Source: Streptomyces rhizoryzae (GTDB taxonomy: Bacteria > Actinomycetota > Actinomycetes > Streptomycetales > Streptomycetaceae). Taken from it: DNA of 64,000 nucleotides. The stretch covers positions 62,001 to 126,000 of the forward strand of contig NZ_JALMUV010000012.1 in assembly GCF_023155275.1 (NCBI RefSeq), given 5' to 3'. A model generated the notes under the pieces. That model was not told the origin of the DNA. It searched no databases and saw only the letters and a list, made by a program, of their open reading frames with translations. Below, piece after piece: positions 17,180-26,438 of this stretch. The position numbers and the translations under genes are program-made. Positions within the stretch are counted from its first letter, which is position 1, and each line of letters opens with the position of its first letter.

Positions 17180-17461
17180 ATGAACCGCAGTGAGCTGGTG
17201 GCCGCACTGGCCGATCGCGCCGAGGTGACCCGCAAGGACGCCGACGCCGTTCTGGCCGCGCTCGCCGAGACCGTCGGCGAGGTCGTCGCCAAGGGTGACG
17301 AGAAGGTCACCATCCCCGGCTTCCTGACCTTCGAGCGCACCCACCGTGCCGCTCGCACCGCGCGCAACCCGCAGACCGGTGAGCCGATCCAGATCGCGGC
17401 CGGCTACAGCGTGAAGGTCTCCGCGGGCTCCAAGCTCAAGGAAGCCGCCAAGGGCAAGTAA
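17180..17461 (+). CDS. hupA: Histone-like DNA-binding protein HU
   Basis: A 93-residue protein of normal HU length. It bends and compacts DNA as a dimer. The family core is clear: MNRSELVAALADRAEVTRKDA at the start, then GDEKVTIPGFLTFERTHRAARTARNPQTGEPI, in which the beta-arm that grips the minor groove carries the invariant NPQTG. It lacks the lysine-rich tail of the sporulation HU (HupS). Codon use is strongly biased, as expected for an abundant protein. A perfect 11-bp terminator follows. Upstream lies a 248-bp gap. Confidence 0.95.
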   Translation: MNRSELVAALADRAEVTRKDADAVLAALAETVGEVVAKGDEKVTIPGFLTFERTHRAARTARNPQTGEPIQIAAGYSVKVSAGSKLKEAAKGK

Positions 17462-17482
17462 GGCCCTTCCCACGGCATAGCA

Positions 17483-17511
17483 GGCGGCCACCCTCCTTCC
17501 GGGTGGCCGCC
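17483..17511 (+). terminator. Terminator after hup
   Basis: GGCGGCCACCC (17483-17493) pairs perfectly over 11 bp with GGGTGGCCGCC (17501-17511), with a 7-nt loop and TTCT after the stem. It starts 22 bp after the hup stop. Confidence 0.8.
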
Positions 17512-17695
17512 TTCTCGTATGCCCGCCAGCGCCCCGCCCAGGGCCGCGCGGGGAGGGCTTTGCCGGGAGCCGGCGCGCACCGGGGCGGGACCGGCCCCGG
17601 TGCGGGTACGGCGAAGGCGCCGCCGGCCGGAGCGGATCACGGCCGTGCGGCGCCTTCGAAGGCCCGGTGGGCGCCCCGGGGCGGGGCGGCGGGGG

Positions 17696-19042
17696 TCAGC
17701 CCCGCGGGTTGCCGTTCGGCAGCTCCACCTTGGCGCCCAGCTCCACGAGCTTCTCCATGAAGTTCTCGTAGCCGCGGTTGATCAGGTCGATGCCGTGCAC
17801 CCGGGAGGTGCCCTGCGCCGCCAGCGCCGCGATCAGGTAGGAGAAGCCGCCGCGCAGGTCGGGGATGACCAGGTCGGCGCCCTGGAGCTTGGTGGGGCCG
17901 GAGACGACCGCGGAGTGCAGGAAGTTGCGCTGGCCGAAGCGGCAGGCGGAGCCGCCCAGGCACTCGCGGTAGAGCTGGATGTGCGCGCCCATCTGGTTGA
18001 GCGCGGAGGTGAAGCCCAGCCGGGACTCGTAGACCGTCTCGTGCACGATCGACAGGCCCGACGCCTGGGTCAGCGCCACCACCAGCGGCTGCTGCCAGTC
18101 GGTCTGGAAACCGGGGTGCACGTCGGTCTCCAGGGCGATGGCGTCGAGCGAGCCGCCCGGGTGCCAGAAGCGGATGCCCTCGTCGTCGATCTCGAAGGCG
18201 CCGCCGACCTTCCGGAAGGTGTTGAGGAAGGTCATCATCGACCGCTGCTGGGCGCCGCGGACGTAGATGTTGCCCTCGGTGGCGAGCGCCGCGGACGCCC
18301 AGGAGGCGGCCTCCAGGCGGTCCGGGAGGGCCCGGTGGGTGTAGCCGTTGAGCTTGTCGACACCGGTGATCCGGATCGTCCGGTCGGTGTCCATGGAGAT
18401 GATCGCGCCCATCTTCTGCAGCACGCAGATCAGGTCCTCGATCTCCGGCTCCACGGCCGCGTTGGACAGCTCGGTGACGCCCTCCGCCAGGACGGCGGTC
18501 AGCAGCACCTGCTCGGTCGAGCCGACCGAGGGGTACGGCAGCCGGATCTTGGTGCCGCGCAGCCGGTGCGGCGCCTCCAGGTACTGGCCGTCGGCGCGCT
18601 TCTCGATCTTCGCGCCGAACTGGCGCAGCACGTCGAAGTGGAAGTCCACCGGCCGGCCGCCGATGTCGCAGCCGCCCAGGCCGGGGATGAAGGCGTGGCC
18701 CAGCCGGTGCAGCAGCGGGCCGCAGAACAGGATCGGGATCCGCGAGGAGCCGGCGTGCGCGTCGATGTCCGCGACGTTGGCGCTCTCCACGTGCGAGGGG
18801 TCGAGGACCAGCTCGCCCGGCTCGTCGCCGGGGCCGACCGTGACGCCGTGCAGCTGGAGCAGCCCGCGCACCACGCGCACGTCCCGGATGTCGGGGACGT
18901 TGCGCAGCCGGCTCGGACCACTGCCGAGCAGGGCGGCGACCATGGCCTTGGGCACAAGGTTCTTCGCGCCGCGAACCCGGATCTCGCCCTCCAGCGGGGT
19001 GCCGCCGTGGACAAGCAGTACGTCGTCAGTAGAGACGGTCAT
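17696..19042 (-). CDS. murA: UDP-N-acetylglucosamine 1-carboxyvinyltransferase MurA
   Basis: A 448-residue enzyme that makes the first committed step of peptidoglycan synthesis, transferring enolpyruvate from PEP to UDP-GlcNAc. GAKNLVPKAMVAALL near the start carries the conserved Lys-Asn pair. The loop reads GLGGCDIGGRPVDFH, so the catalytic and fosfomycin-sensitive cysteine is kept, unlike the Asp in mycobacteria. The expected C-terminal half is complete. ATG at 19042 gives MTVSTDDVLLVHGG; the in-frame extension upstream has no MurA-like sequence. It is convergent with hup and followed by no obvious operon partner. Confidence 0.93.
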   Translation of the reverse strand: MTVSTDDVLLVHGGTPLEGEIRVRGAKNLVPKAMVAALLGSGPSRLRNVPDIRDVRVVRGLLQLHGVTVGPGDEPGELVLDPSHVESANVADIDAHAGSSRIPILFCGPLLHRLGHAFIPGLGGCDIGGRPVDFHFDVLRQFGAKIEKRADGQYLEAPHRLRGTKIRLPYPSVGSTEQVLLTAVLAEGVTELSNAAVEPEIEDLICVLQKMGAIISMDTDRTIRITGVDKLNGYTHRALPDRLEAASWASAALATEGNIYVRGAQQRSMMTFLNTFRKVGGAFEIDDEGIRFWHPGGSLDAIALETDVHPGFQTDWQQPLVVALTQASGLSIVHETVYESRLGFTSALNQMGAHIQLYRECLGGSACRFGQRNFLHSAVVSGPTKLQGADLVIPDLRGGFSYLIAALAAQGTSRVHGIDLINRGYENFMEKLVELGAKVELPNGNPRG

Positions 19043-19334
19043 GGATCTCGCGTTCCTGGAGTCGGTCTGGGCCACAGAAATGGTAAGGGCGGCCGGGGGT
19101 GCGCCCGCCGCGGCGCCCCTGGTCCGGCCATGTAATGGCTTTGTCACAACACGCTCCGCTACGGTGCCCCTGTGCTGCGTCATCGCCATGTGTGCCGGAT
19201 GTGAGGGATGTTCCGCATGTGGCATACGGGGGGCGGGGGCGTGCGCCGGGGCTGCCGCCGTACGCCCGCCCCGTTCTCCCGGCGGTCCGGGCGTTGACTC
19301 CCCCTTCGGGGCGGAAGTGCGGGATCATGGCGCC

Positions 19335-19976
19335 ATGACCGAGGTGTCCTCGCTCACAGGGCGGCTGCTCGTCGCCACCCCCGCGCTCGCCGACCCCAAC
19401 TTCGACCGCGCGGTGGTGCTCCTGCTCGACCACGACGAGGAGGGCTCCCTCGGCGTGATCCTGAACCGCCCCACCCCGGTGGGCGTCGCCGACATCCTCG
19501 CCCCCTGGGCCGAGCTGGCCGGGGAGCCGGGCGTGGTCTTCCAAGGGGGCCCGGTCTCGCTGGACTCCGCGCTCGGGGTGGCCGTGGTGCCCGGCGGGGC
19601 GTCCGGCGACGGCGGGCCGCCGCTGCCCGGCGCGGGCGGTGCGGCAGCGGCCGGCACCGGGGCCGGCACCGGTGCCGGGGAGGAGCCGCTGGGCTGGCGC
19701 CGGGTGCACGGCGCGATCGGGCTGGTGGACCTGGAGGCGCCGCCGGAGCTCCTCGCCGCGGTCCTCGGCAGCCTGCGGATCTTCGCCGGGTACGCCGGCT
19801 GGGGCCCCGGCCAGCTGGAGGAGGAGCTGGTGGAGGGCGCCTGGTACGTCGTCGAGTCCGAGCCGGGTGACGTCTCCTCGCCCGACCCCGAGCAGCTGTG
19901 GCGGGCGGTGCTGCGCCGGCAGCGCAACGAACTGGCGATGGTCGCCACGTATCCGGACGACCCGTCGCTGAACTGA
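19335..19976 (+). CDS. YqgE/AlgH family protein
   Basis: A 213-residue protein of the YqgE/AlgH family, whose biochemical role is unknown. The conserved elements are SLTGRLLVATPALADPNFDRAVVLLLDHDEEGS, GVILNRPT, VFQGGPVSLDSAL and the C-terminal FAGYAGWGPGQLEEEL with W in YVV. A glycine/alanine-rich insert of about 30 residues (near residues 90-115) interrupts the family core and is probably a flexible loop. ATG at 19335 is chosen; an in-frame ATG 9 bp upstream is possible. It is divergent from murA. Confidence 0.9.
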   Translation: MTEVSSLTGRLLVATPALADPNFDRAVVLLLDHDEEGSLGVILNRPTPVGVADILAPWAELAGEPGVVFQGGPVSLDSALGVAVVPGGASGDGGPPLPGAGGAAAAGTGAGTGAGEEPLGWRRVHGAIGLVDLEAPPELLAAVLGSLRIFAGYAGWGPGQLEEELVEGAWYVVESEPGDVSSPDPEQLWRAVLRRQRNELAMVATYPDDPSLN

Positions 19977-20237
19977 GGCGCCGGCCGCCGCGGGCCGCGG
20001 GCCGCCGGCCGTCCGGGCCGCTCCGGGCGGCGCTCCGGGGCGCGGCGGCGGTGGTCCGCGCCGGGTGGTGCGCTCGGGCGCTCGCCGGGCATTTTGTGAC
20101 GGCTTCGTCATGGGGGATTGTCGGACCCCGTCGCTATCGTTCGCAGTGCCAGGAACGGTGCGCGGACGCTCCGCCGGCTCGGCCTCCCCTGCCCGGGAGC
20201 CCCGGTCGCGTCCGTGCCGACGGACGGGGGAGAGCAG

Positions 20238-20918
20238 ATGCACAGGCCGAGCGTGCCCGGGGACCTGGACGACCCGGAGCGGGTGTGGGCGCGGGCCGCG
20301 ACGCTGGCGGTGGCCGCCGCGGCCATGGACGACGGCGACGAGTACTCCTTCGGCCCGCACGGCCTCCAGTGCTGGAACGCCGGCGGCGCGTACTGGTGGC
20401 GGCTGCGGCTCTACGACGGCGGCCGCGCCCTGCTGTGCGGCCAGGACTCGGACGGCAGCTACACCCACGCCGGCGACAAGCAGGTCGACTTCCTGGCCGG
20501 CGGCCCCGCCTGGCTCCCGTGGGAGCGGCTGCGCGAGGACGCCGAGGGCAACCTCCTGGGCTTCGCCTACTGGTACGAGCACGGCGCCTGGGCCCGCGCC
20601 CCGTATCCCGCGGCGCTGCCGGACGACGGACTGGCGATGGCGATGGGCTGGGCGGCGCCCGGTGACGCCGCGGTCGAGGAGATCACCGAGCACCTGGTGG
20701 CGCGCACGGAGACCGATGTGCAGCCCGGGGCGGCGGTCCGGTCGTTCATCGCGGCCGCCGCGGCCCGCACGGTCCGGGCACGCGACGTCTCCGCGCTGCT
20801 GGACGCGGTCTGCGGTCCGGACTGCTGGTACGAGGTCCGCCCGGAGGCCGCCCTGGCCTTCGCCGCCGAGCTGGGGCTGACGGCCGGGGACCGGGACGGG
20901 GTGCCGGTCGGCTCGTAG
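20238..20918 (+). CDS. Hypothetical protein
   Basis: A 226-residue protein with no family I can name. It is acidic and rich in tryptophan and tyrosine in its middle part (CWNAGGAYWWRLRLYDGGRALLCGQD, FAYWYEHGAWARAP), with an alpha-helical C-terminal third (RSFIAAAAARTVRARDVSALLDAVCG). There is no signal peptide or membrane segment. ATG at 20238 follows GGGGGAGAG. An in-frame extension to 20118 lacks coding character. It is convergent with the LysR gene at 20979. The aromatic pattern suggests a beta-sheet ligand- or protein-binding module, but this is a guess. Confidence 0.72.
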   Translation: MHRPSVPGDLDDPERVWARAATLAVAAAAMDDGDEYSFGPHGLQCWNAGGAYWWRLRLYDGGRALLCGQDSDGSYTHAGDKQVDFLAGGPAWLPWERLREDAEGNLLGFAYWYEHGAWARAPYPAALPDDGLAMAMGWAAPGDAAVEEITEHLVARTETDVQPGAAVRSFIAAAAARTVRARDVSALLDAVCGPDCWYEVRPEAALAFAAELGLTAGDRDGVPVGS

Positions 20919-20978
20919 CGGCGCGCCCGGCACGGCCCGTACGGCCCGTCCCGCCCGCGCCGGGCTCCGGCAGGGCCG

Positions 20979-21932
20979 TCAGGGCCGGGGCGGTGCGGCC
21001 TGGGCGAGGAAGCGTGCGGCCAGCGGGTGGGCGTCGCGGGCCGGCAGCGCGAGGTGGACGGGCACCGGCGGGGCGTTCTTCAGCCGGACGTAGCGGATGC
21101 CGGGGTGCGGATGGCGTGCGGCCACCGGCTCCGGGGCCACCCCGATGCCGTGGCCGGCCGCGACCGCCTCCAGCCACTCGTCGACGTTGTCCGCGGTGCA
21201 GGTGAGCCGGGGGCGGCGGCCGGCGGGCCACAGCTCGGGGCGGGTGGTGCCGGTGACGGTGTTGACCACCAGCGGCAGCTCCGCCAGCTCGGCCCAGTCC
21301 AGCACGCGCCGGCGGGCCAGCGCCCCGGGGCCGGCCGTCCGCGGCACGGCGGCCACCCGCGGCTCGTGGTGGAGCAGCGCGGTGCGCAGCCCGGCGTCCG
21401 CCGGGACCGGGCCCCGGACCACCGCGACGTCGGACTCCCCGGTCTCCAGCCCGGCCAGCGGCGTGTCCCGGCGGACCAGCCGCACCCCGGCCCCGGTCGC
21501 CGCCTCGAAGCGGTCGATCAGCGCCCGGCAGGCGGCGGGCAGCAGCGCGGTGAAGCCCAGCCGCAGCAGCGCCGGTCCGGCGGGGGAGCGCAGGGCGGCG
21601 GTCAGCCGGGGGAGCAGCGGCGCGAGGTCGGCGTGGAGGCGGCGGCCGGCGTCGGTCAGCGCGACCCGGCGGGTGGTCCGGTCCAGCAGCCGCACCCCGA
21701 GCGCGGTCTCCAGGGCCCGGACGGCGCGGGTCAGCGTGGGCTGGCCGGTCCGCAGCCGGGCGGCGGCGTGGGTGAAGCTGCGCTCCTCGGCGACGGCCAG
21801 GAAGCCCCGCAGGTGCCGGAGTTCGACACCGTCGAGGAGGGGGTCGGCGAGCGGGTCGGGGAGGGCGCCGGCGGCGGGGCCGCCGGGGTCCCCGGGGCCG
21901 CCGCCGTCCTGGTTACCGCGGGCACCCTTCAT
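20979..21932 (-). CDS. LysR-family transcriptional regulator
   Basis: A protein of about 317 residues. After a poorly conserved glycine/proline-rich N-terminus of about 30 residues comes the LysR helix-turn-helix (ELRHLRGFLAVAEERSFTHAAARL then GQPTLTRAVRALETALGVRLL). The effector domain follows. The true start may be further inside; ATG at 21932 is the last plausible one before the conserved domain. It is divergent from the MFS gene at 22063, separated by 130 bp, and probably regulates it. Confidence 0.85.
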   Translation of the reverse strand: MKGARGNQDGGGPGDPGGPAAGALPDPLADPLLDGVELRHLRGFLAVAEERSFTHAAARLRTGQPTLTRAVRALETALGVRLLDRTTRRVALTDAGRRLHADLAPLLPRLTAALRSPAGPALLRLGFTALLPAACRALIDRFEAATGAGVRLVRRDTPLAGLETGESDVAVVRGPVPADAGLRTALLHHEPRVAAVPRTAGPGALARRRVLDWAELAELPLVVNTVTGTTRPELWPAGRRPRLTCTADNVDEWLEAVAAGHGIGVAPEPVAARHPHPGIRYVRLKNAPPVPVHLALPARDAHPLAARFLAQAAPPRP

Positions 21933-22062
21933 GCCGCCCGAGCATAAGTGCTCCGCACCGGCATTTCCCCGGCGATCCGGAGACTGCCTACGTTTCCGCC
22001 CGTCGGTCCGTCCCGGGACCGGGGACCGCCCCCGGACCGGAGGACCAGGGGAGACGATCACG

Positions 22063-23244
22063 GTGCACAAGGTATGGCTGCTGACGCTGGGGGCCTTCAC
22101 CCTCGGCCTGGACGCCTATGTGATGGCGGGGCTGCTCCCGGTCATCGCCGCGGACACCGGGACCCGGGTGGCGCTCGCCGGGCAGCTGGTGACGGTCTTC
22201 ACGCTGGCCTACGCGCTCTGCGCGCCGCTGGTCGCCGGGCTGCTCGCCGGGGTGCGCCCCCGGCCGCTGATCCTCGCCGCGCTCGCGGTCTTCACCCTCG
22301 GCAACGGCCTGACGGCGCTCGCCCCGTCCCTGGGGGCGCTGCTGGCCGCCCGGATCGTCGCGGGCGCCGGCGCCGGGGTCCACTCCGCGCTGTCCACCGC
22401 GGCCGCCGCCGCGCTGGTGCCCCCGGAGCGGCGCGGCCGGGCGCTGGCCCTGGTGATGGGCGGGATGAGCGCGGGCACCGTCCTGGGCGTACCGGTCGGG
22501 GTGCTGCTGGCCGAGCACACCGGCTGGCGGACCACGCTGTGGCTGGTCACCGGGCTGGGCGCGGGGGCGCTGGGCGGACTGGCGGCGCTGCTGCCGCCGG
22601 TGCCCGCGGGGCCCGCCGTCCCGGTGCGGGCCCGGCTGGCCGCGCTGACCGACCGGGCGGTGGCGCCGGTGGTGGCGGTGTCGTTCCTGGCCGCGGTGGC
22701 CAGCCTGGGCCTCTACACCTACCTCGCGCCGGTGCTGGCCGCGACCGGCGGCGTCCGCGAGGTCACCCCCTACCTGTGGGCGTGGGGCGCCGGCGGGGTG
22801 CTGGGGAGCGTGCTGGCCGGGCCGCTGGTGGACCGCACCGGTCGGGTCCGGGCGCTGGCCGGCGGGGTGCTGCTGGTCATCGCCGCGGCGCAGGCGCTGC
22901 TGCCGGTGCTGGCCGCCGCCTGGCTGCCCGGGGCGGTGGTCGCGCTGGTGGCCTGGGGCGCGGCCGGCTGGGCGCTCCAGGTGCCGCAGCAGCACCGGCT
23001 GCTGGCGGCGGGCGCCGAGCGCGGCACCGTCGCCCTGGCGCTGAACAACTCCGCGCTCTACCTGGGCAGCGCGGCCGGCTCCGCGCTCGGCGGGCTGGCG
23101 CTGGCGGCCGGGCCGTCCCCGGCGGCGCTGCCCTGGATGGCGGCCGGTGTCGCGGCCCTGGGGCTGGTGGTGCAGCTGGCCGCGGGCCGACGCTCCCGGC
23201 GCGCGGCGCGCGTGAGTACCCTTGGCACTTATGAGCACTCTTGA
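22063..23244 (+). CDS. MFS transporter, drug-exporter (DHA1) type
   Basis: A 393-residue major facilitator protein with twelve predicted membrane segments. The N-terminal pattern LTLGAFTLGLDAYVMAGLLP and later PPERRGRALALVMGGMSAGTVLGVPVG match the arabinose/drug-proton antiporter branch (motif C with GxxxGxPxG). Export of a small toxic compound is the likeliest job. The GTG start follows GGGGAGA. It is divergent from a LysR regulator. Its last codons overlap the start of the DUF3039 gene by 14 bp, which may couple their translation. Confidence 0.88.
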   Translation: MHKVWLLTLGAFTLGLDAYVMAGLLPVIAADTGTRVALAGQLVTVFTLAYALCAPLVAGLLAGVRPRPLILAALAVFTLGNGLTALAPSLGALLAARIVAGAGAGVHSALSTAAAAALVPPERRGRALALVMGGMSAGTVLGVPVGVLLAEHTGWRTTLWLVTGLGAGALGGLAALLPPVPAGPAVPVRARLAALTDRAVAPVVAVSFLAAVASLGLYTYLAPVLAATGGVREVTPYLWAWGAGGVLGSVLAGPLVDRTGRVRALAGGVLLVIAAAQALLPVLAAAWLPGAVVALVAWGAAGWALQVPQQHRLLAAGAERGTVALALNNSALYLGSAAGSALGGLALAAGPSPAALPWMAAGVAALGLVVQLAAGRRSRRAARVSTLGTYEHS

Positions 23245-23515
23245 GCCCGAGCGCGGGGCAGGTACGGGGACCCTCGTAGAGCCGACACCGCAGGTGTCCC
23301 ACGGCGACGGCGACCACGAGCGCTTCGCCCACTACGTCCAGAAGGACAAGATCATGGCGAGCGCGCTCGACGGCACCCCCGTCGTGGCGCTCTGCGGCAA
23401 GGTGTGGGTGCCGGGCCGCGACCCGAAGAAGTACCCGGTCTGTCCGCTGTGCAAGGAGATCTTCGAGTCCATGGGCGCCGGTGGCGACAAGGACAAGGAC
23501 GGCGGCAAGAAGTAG
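23231..23515 (+). CDS. DUF3039 family small zinc-ribbon-like protein
   Basis: A 94-residue hydrophilic protein. It contains HGDGDHERFAHYVQKDKIMASALDGTPVVALCGKVWVPGRDP and then the paired cysteines VCPLCKEIF, which with the CGK cysteine could bind a metal. It ends in a Lys/Asp-rich tail. DUF3039 proteins are conserved in actinobacteria and have no assigned function. ATG at 23231 lies inside the end of the MFS gene. Confidence 0.85.
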   Translation: MSTLEPERGAGTGTLVEPTPQVSHGDGDHERFAHYVQKDKIMASALDGTPVVALCGKVWVPGRDPKKYPVCPLCKEIFESMGAGGDKDKDGGKK

Positions 23516-23651
23516 CGGCCGCCCCGCGCCGAGGCCCGCACGGGCCCGGGTCCCGCAGCGGCCCGGGCCCGTCGCCGTCCCCGGCGCGACCGCGGGCACG
23601 ACCGCGGGAAGAGGGTTTCCCCGCGCGGCGGGGAGGTGAAGACTTCCGGTC

Positions 23652-25310
23652 GTGACAGACCTGGAGACCGTTCACCGCACGGGCTTGGTCCCGGCACCGC
23701 TCAGCCGCGACCTGGACGGCGACGGCACCCCGCGCAGGACCGTACGGCTCGGTGCGCAGACCGCGCTGGCCGCCGCCCCCGGCACCGAGGACACCGCCCG
23801 CTGGCTGCGCGCCACGCTCGGCGCCGCCTTCGGCCTGCCGCTGCCGCCCGGCTCCGCCGACGCACCGGACACCCTCGCGCTCGCCCTCGACCCGGCCCTC
23901 CCGGCGGAGGGTTACCGGCTCGACGCCGACGCCCGCTGGGGCGTCCGCCTCACCGGCGGCGGGCCGGCCGGCGTCTTCTGGGCCGCGCAGACGCTCCGTC
24001 AGCTCCTCGGCCCGGACGCCTTCCGCCGCGCCCCGCTCGGCCCGGACCGCGCGGCCCGCCTGCCGGAGCAGACCATCGAGGACGCCCCCCGCTTCGGCTG
24101 GCGCGGTCTGATGCTGGACGTCGCCCGGCACTTCCTGCCCAAGGACGGCGTCCTGCGCTACCTCGACCTGCTCGCCGCCCACAAGCTGAACGTCCTGCAC
24201 CTGCACCTCACCGACGACCAGGGCTGGCGGATCGAGATCCGGCGCTACCCGGAGCTGACCGCGACCGGCGCCTGGCGCCGGCGCAGCCGGCTCGGCCACC
24301 GCCACTCGCCGCTGTGGGACCCGCGCCCGCACGGCGGTTACTACACCCAGGACGACCTCCGCGAGATCGTCGCGTACGCCGCCGAGCGGCAGATCACCGT
24401 CGTCCCCGAGATCGACATCCCCGGGCACTCGCAGGCCGCCATCGCGGCGTACCCGGAGCTGGGCAACACCGACGTCGTCGACACCGCCTCCCTGGAGGTC
24501 TGGGACACCTGGGGCGTCAGCCCCCACGTCCTGGCCCCCACCGACACCACCCTCCGCTTCTACGAGACCGTCCTCACCGAGGTGCTCGCGCTCTTCCCCT
24601 CGCGCTTCGTGCACCTGGGCGGCGACGAGTGCCCCAAGGAGCAGTGGCGGGCCTCGCCCACCGCCCAGGGCCGGATCGCCGCCCTGGGCCTGGACGGTGA
24701 GGACGGCCTCCAGAGCTGGTTCCTGCGCCACTTCGACCGCTGGCTCGCCGACCGCGGCCGGCGCCTCATCGGCTGGGACGAGATCCTCGAAGGCGGCCTG
24801 GCGGAGGGCGCGGCGGTCTCCTCCTGGCGCGGGTACGCCGGCGGCATCGCCGCGGCCAAGGCCGGGCACGACGTCGTCATGTGCCCCGAGCAGCACGTCT
24901 ACCTGGACCACCGTCAGCACGCCGCGCCCGACGAGCCGGTGCCGATCGGCTACGTCCGCACCCTGGAGGACGTCTACCGCTTCGAGCCGGTGCCGCCGGA
25001 GCTGACGGACGACCAGGCCGCGCACGTGCTGGGCACCCAGGCCAACGCCTGGACCGAGGCGATGGACGGTCAGCAGCGCCTGGACTACCAGGTCTTCCCG
25101 CGGCTGGCCGCGTTCGCCGAGGTCGCCTGGTCCCACCTGCCCGCCCCGGCCGCCCGCGACTACCAGGACTTCACCTCCCGGATGGCCGACCACTACGCCC
25201 GCCTGGACGCGCTGGGCGTCGGCTACCGCCCGCCCGGCGGCCCGCTTCCCTGGCAGAAACGCCCCGGCATCCTCGGACGCCCCTTCGACGGGGCGCCCCC
25301 AAACGTGTGA
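23652..25310 (+). CDS. Beta-N-acetylhexosaminidase, GH20
   Basis: A 552-residue glycoside hydrolase that removes terminal GlcNAc or GalNAc from chito-oligosaccharides and cell-wall fragments. Residues 5-135 match the GH20b domain and the rest is the TIM barrel. Substrate assistance uses the Asp325-Glu326 pair in HLGGDECPKEQW. DVARHFLPKDGVLRYLDLLAAHKLNVLHLHL is the typical first strand-helix unit. There is no signal peptide, so it is probably cytoplasmic and acts on imported sugars. The start is GTG at 23652. Confidence 0.93.
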   Translation: MTDLETVHRTGLVPAPLSRDLDGDGTPRRTVRLGAQTALAAAPGTEDTARWLRATLGAAFGLPLPPGSADAPDTLALALDPALPAEGYRLDADARWGVRLTGGGPAGVFWAAQTLRQLLGPDAFRRAPLGPDRAARLPEQTIEDAPRFGWRGLMLDVARHFLPKDGVLRYLDLLAAHKLNVLHLHLTDDQGWRIEIRRYPELTATGAWRRRSRLGHRHSPLWDPRPHGGYYTQDDLREIVAYAAERQITVVPEIDIPGHSQAAIAAYPELGNTDVVDTASLEVWDTWGVSPHVLAPTDTTLRFYETVLTEVLALFPSRFVHLGGDECPKEQWRASPTAQGRIAALGLDGEDGLQSWFLRHFDRWLADRGRRLIGWDEILEGGLAEGAAVSSWRGYAGGIAAAKAGHDVVMCPEQHVYLDHRQHAAPDEPVPIGYVRTLEDVYRFEPVPPELTDDQAAHVLGTQANAWTEAMDGQQRLDYQVFPRLAAFAEVAWSHLPAPAARDYQDFTSRMADHYARLDALGVGYRPPGGPLPWQKRPGILGRPFDGAPPNV

Positions 25311-25541
25311 GCCCCCGCGCAAGGAAGGCGCCCGTCCGGCCGGTCCCTGGGACCGTGGTGCCCGTTCACCGGAACCGGCGGACCGCCGCCGGACCGGCGC
25401 CCTCCGCGCCCACGGGCACCGCTTCGCGGACCCTCGCGTACCGGGCCCGCGAAGATGTGCCAGAGTTGCCACGTCCGGGCCGTGAGCACGTACCGTACGG
25501 CGGAGCGGAACTGCCGGGACACCGGGGAAGGGGCAGCTGGG

Positions 25542-26438
25542 TTGACCACGCACGCACCGCACGCGTCGCAATCGGTGACGTTGCCGGCCTCGCTCGACGA
25601 GGCGGTGGCGGCGCTGACCGCCATGCCCGCCGCCGTGCCCGTCGCGGGCGGCACGGACCTCATGGCGGCGGTCAACGCCGGACTCCTCAGACCCGCCGGC
25701 CTGGTGGGCCTCGGCCGGATCAGCGAGATCCGGGGCTGGCAGTACCTCGACGGCCACGCCCTGCTCGGCGCCGGCCTCACCCTCGCCCGGATGGGGCGCC
25801 CCGACTTCGCCGCCCTGATCCCGGGGCTGGCCGCCGCCGCGCGCGCGGCCGGCCCGCCGCAGATCCGCAACGCCGGGACCCTCGGCGGCAACATCGTCAC
25901 CTGCGCCCCCACGGGCGACACCCTGCCGGTGCTGGCCGCCCTGGAGGCCACGGTGATCGTCGCCGGCCCCGGGGGCGCCCGCCGGGAGATCCCGGTCAGC
26001 CACCTGCTCACCGGCCGCGAGATGCTGCACCCCGGTGAACTCGTCGGCTTCGTCCGGGTACCGCTGCTGCACGCCCCGCAGACCTTCCTCAAGGCCACCG
26101 GCCGCACCGGCCCCGGCCGCGCCACCGCCTCCGTCGCGCTGGTCCTGGACCCGGCGCGGCGCGCGGTGCGCTGCGCGGTCGGCGCGGTCGCCGCGATGCC
26201 GCTGCGGCCCCTGGAGGCCGAGCAGTGGGTGGCCTCGCTCATCGACTGGGACGGCGAACGCGGCCTGGTCCCCGAGGCGCTGGCCGCCTTCGGCGACTAC
26301 GTGGCCGCCGCCTGCATCCCCGACCCGGCGCCGCCGCAGGACGGTTCCGAACCGGTGACCCTGCCGCCGGCCGCGCTGCACCTGCGCCGTACGGTGGCAG
26401 CCCTGGCCCGCCGCGCACTTGGGAGGGCGCTCTCATGA
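25542..26438 (+). CDS. Xanthine dehydrogenase-like FAD-binding subunit
   Basis: A 298-residue subunit of the molybdenum hydroxylase family (CoxM/XdhB type). FAD contacts are visible: AVPVAGGTDLMAAVNAG near residues 30-45 and RNAGTLGGNIVTCAPTGDTLPVLAAL near residues 105-130. TTG at 25542 gives MTTHAPHASQ after GGGAAGGGGCAGC; the longer in-frame extension to 25455 shows no family sequence. It overlaps the Fe-S subunit gene by 4 bp (ATGA), so the two should be translated together. Confidence 0.88.
   Translation: MTTHAPHASQSVTLPASLDEAVAALTAMPAAVPVAGGTDLMAAVNAGLLRPAGLVGLGRISEIRGWQYLDGHALLGAGLTLARMGRPDFAALIPGLAAAARAAGPPQIRNAGTLGGNIVTCAPTGDTLPVLAALEATVIVAGPGGARREIPVSHLLTGREMLHPGELVGFVRVPLLHAPQTFLKATGRTGPGRATASVALVLDPARRAVRCAVGAVAAMPLRPLEAEQWVASLIDWDGERGLVPEALAAFGDYVAAACIPDPAPPQDGSEPVTLPPAALHLRRTVAALARRALGRALS

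Noticed and set aside
17696..19225. Longer MurA start at 19225
   Set aside because: The 61 extra residues show no similarity to MurA; ATG at 19042 gives the normal N-terminus.
23352..26381. 1009-codon open frame on the minus strand
   Set aside because: It runs across three well-supported plus-strand genes (DUF3039, GH20, FAD subunit) and has no recognisable domain or start signal.
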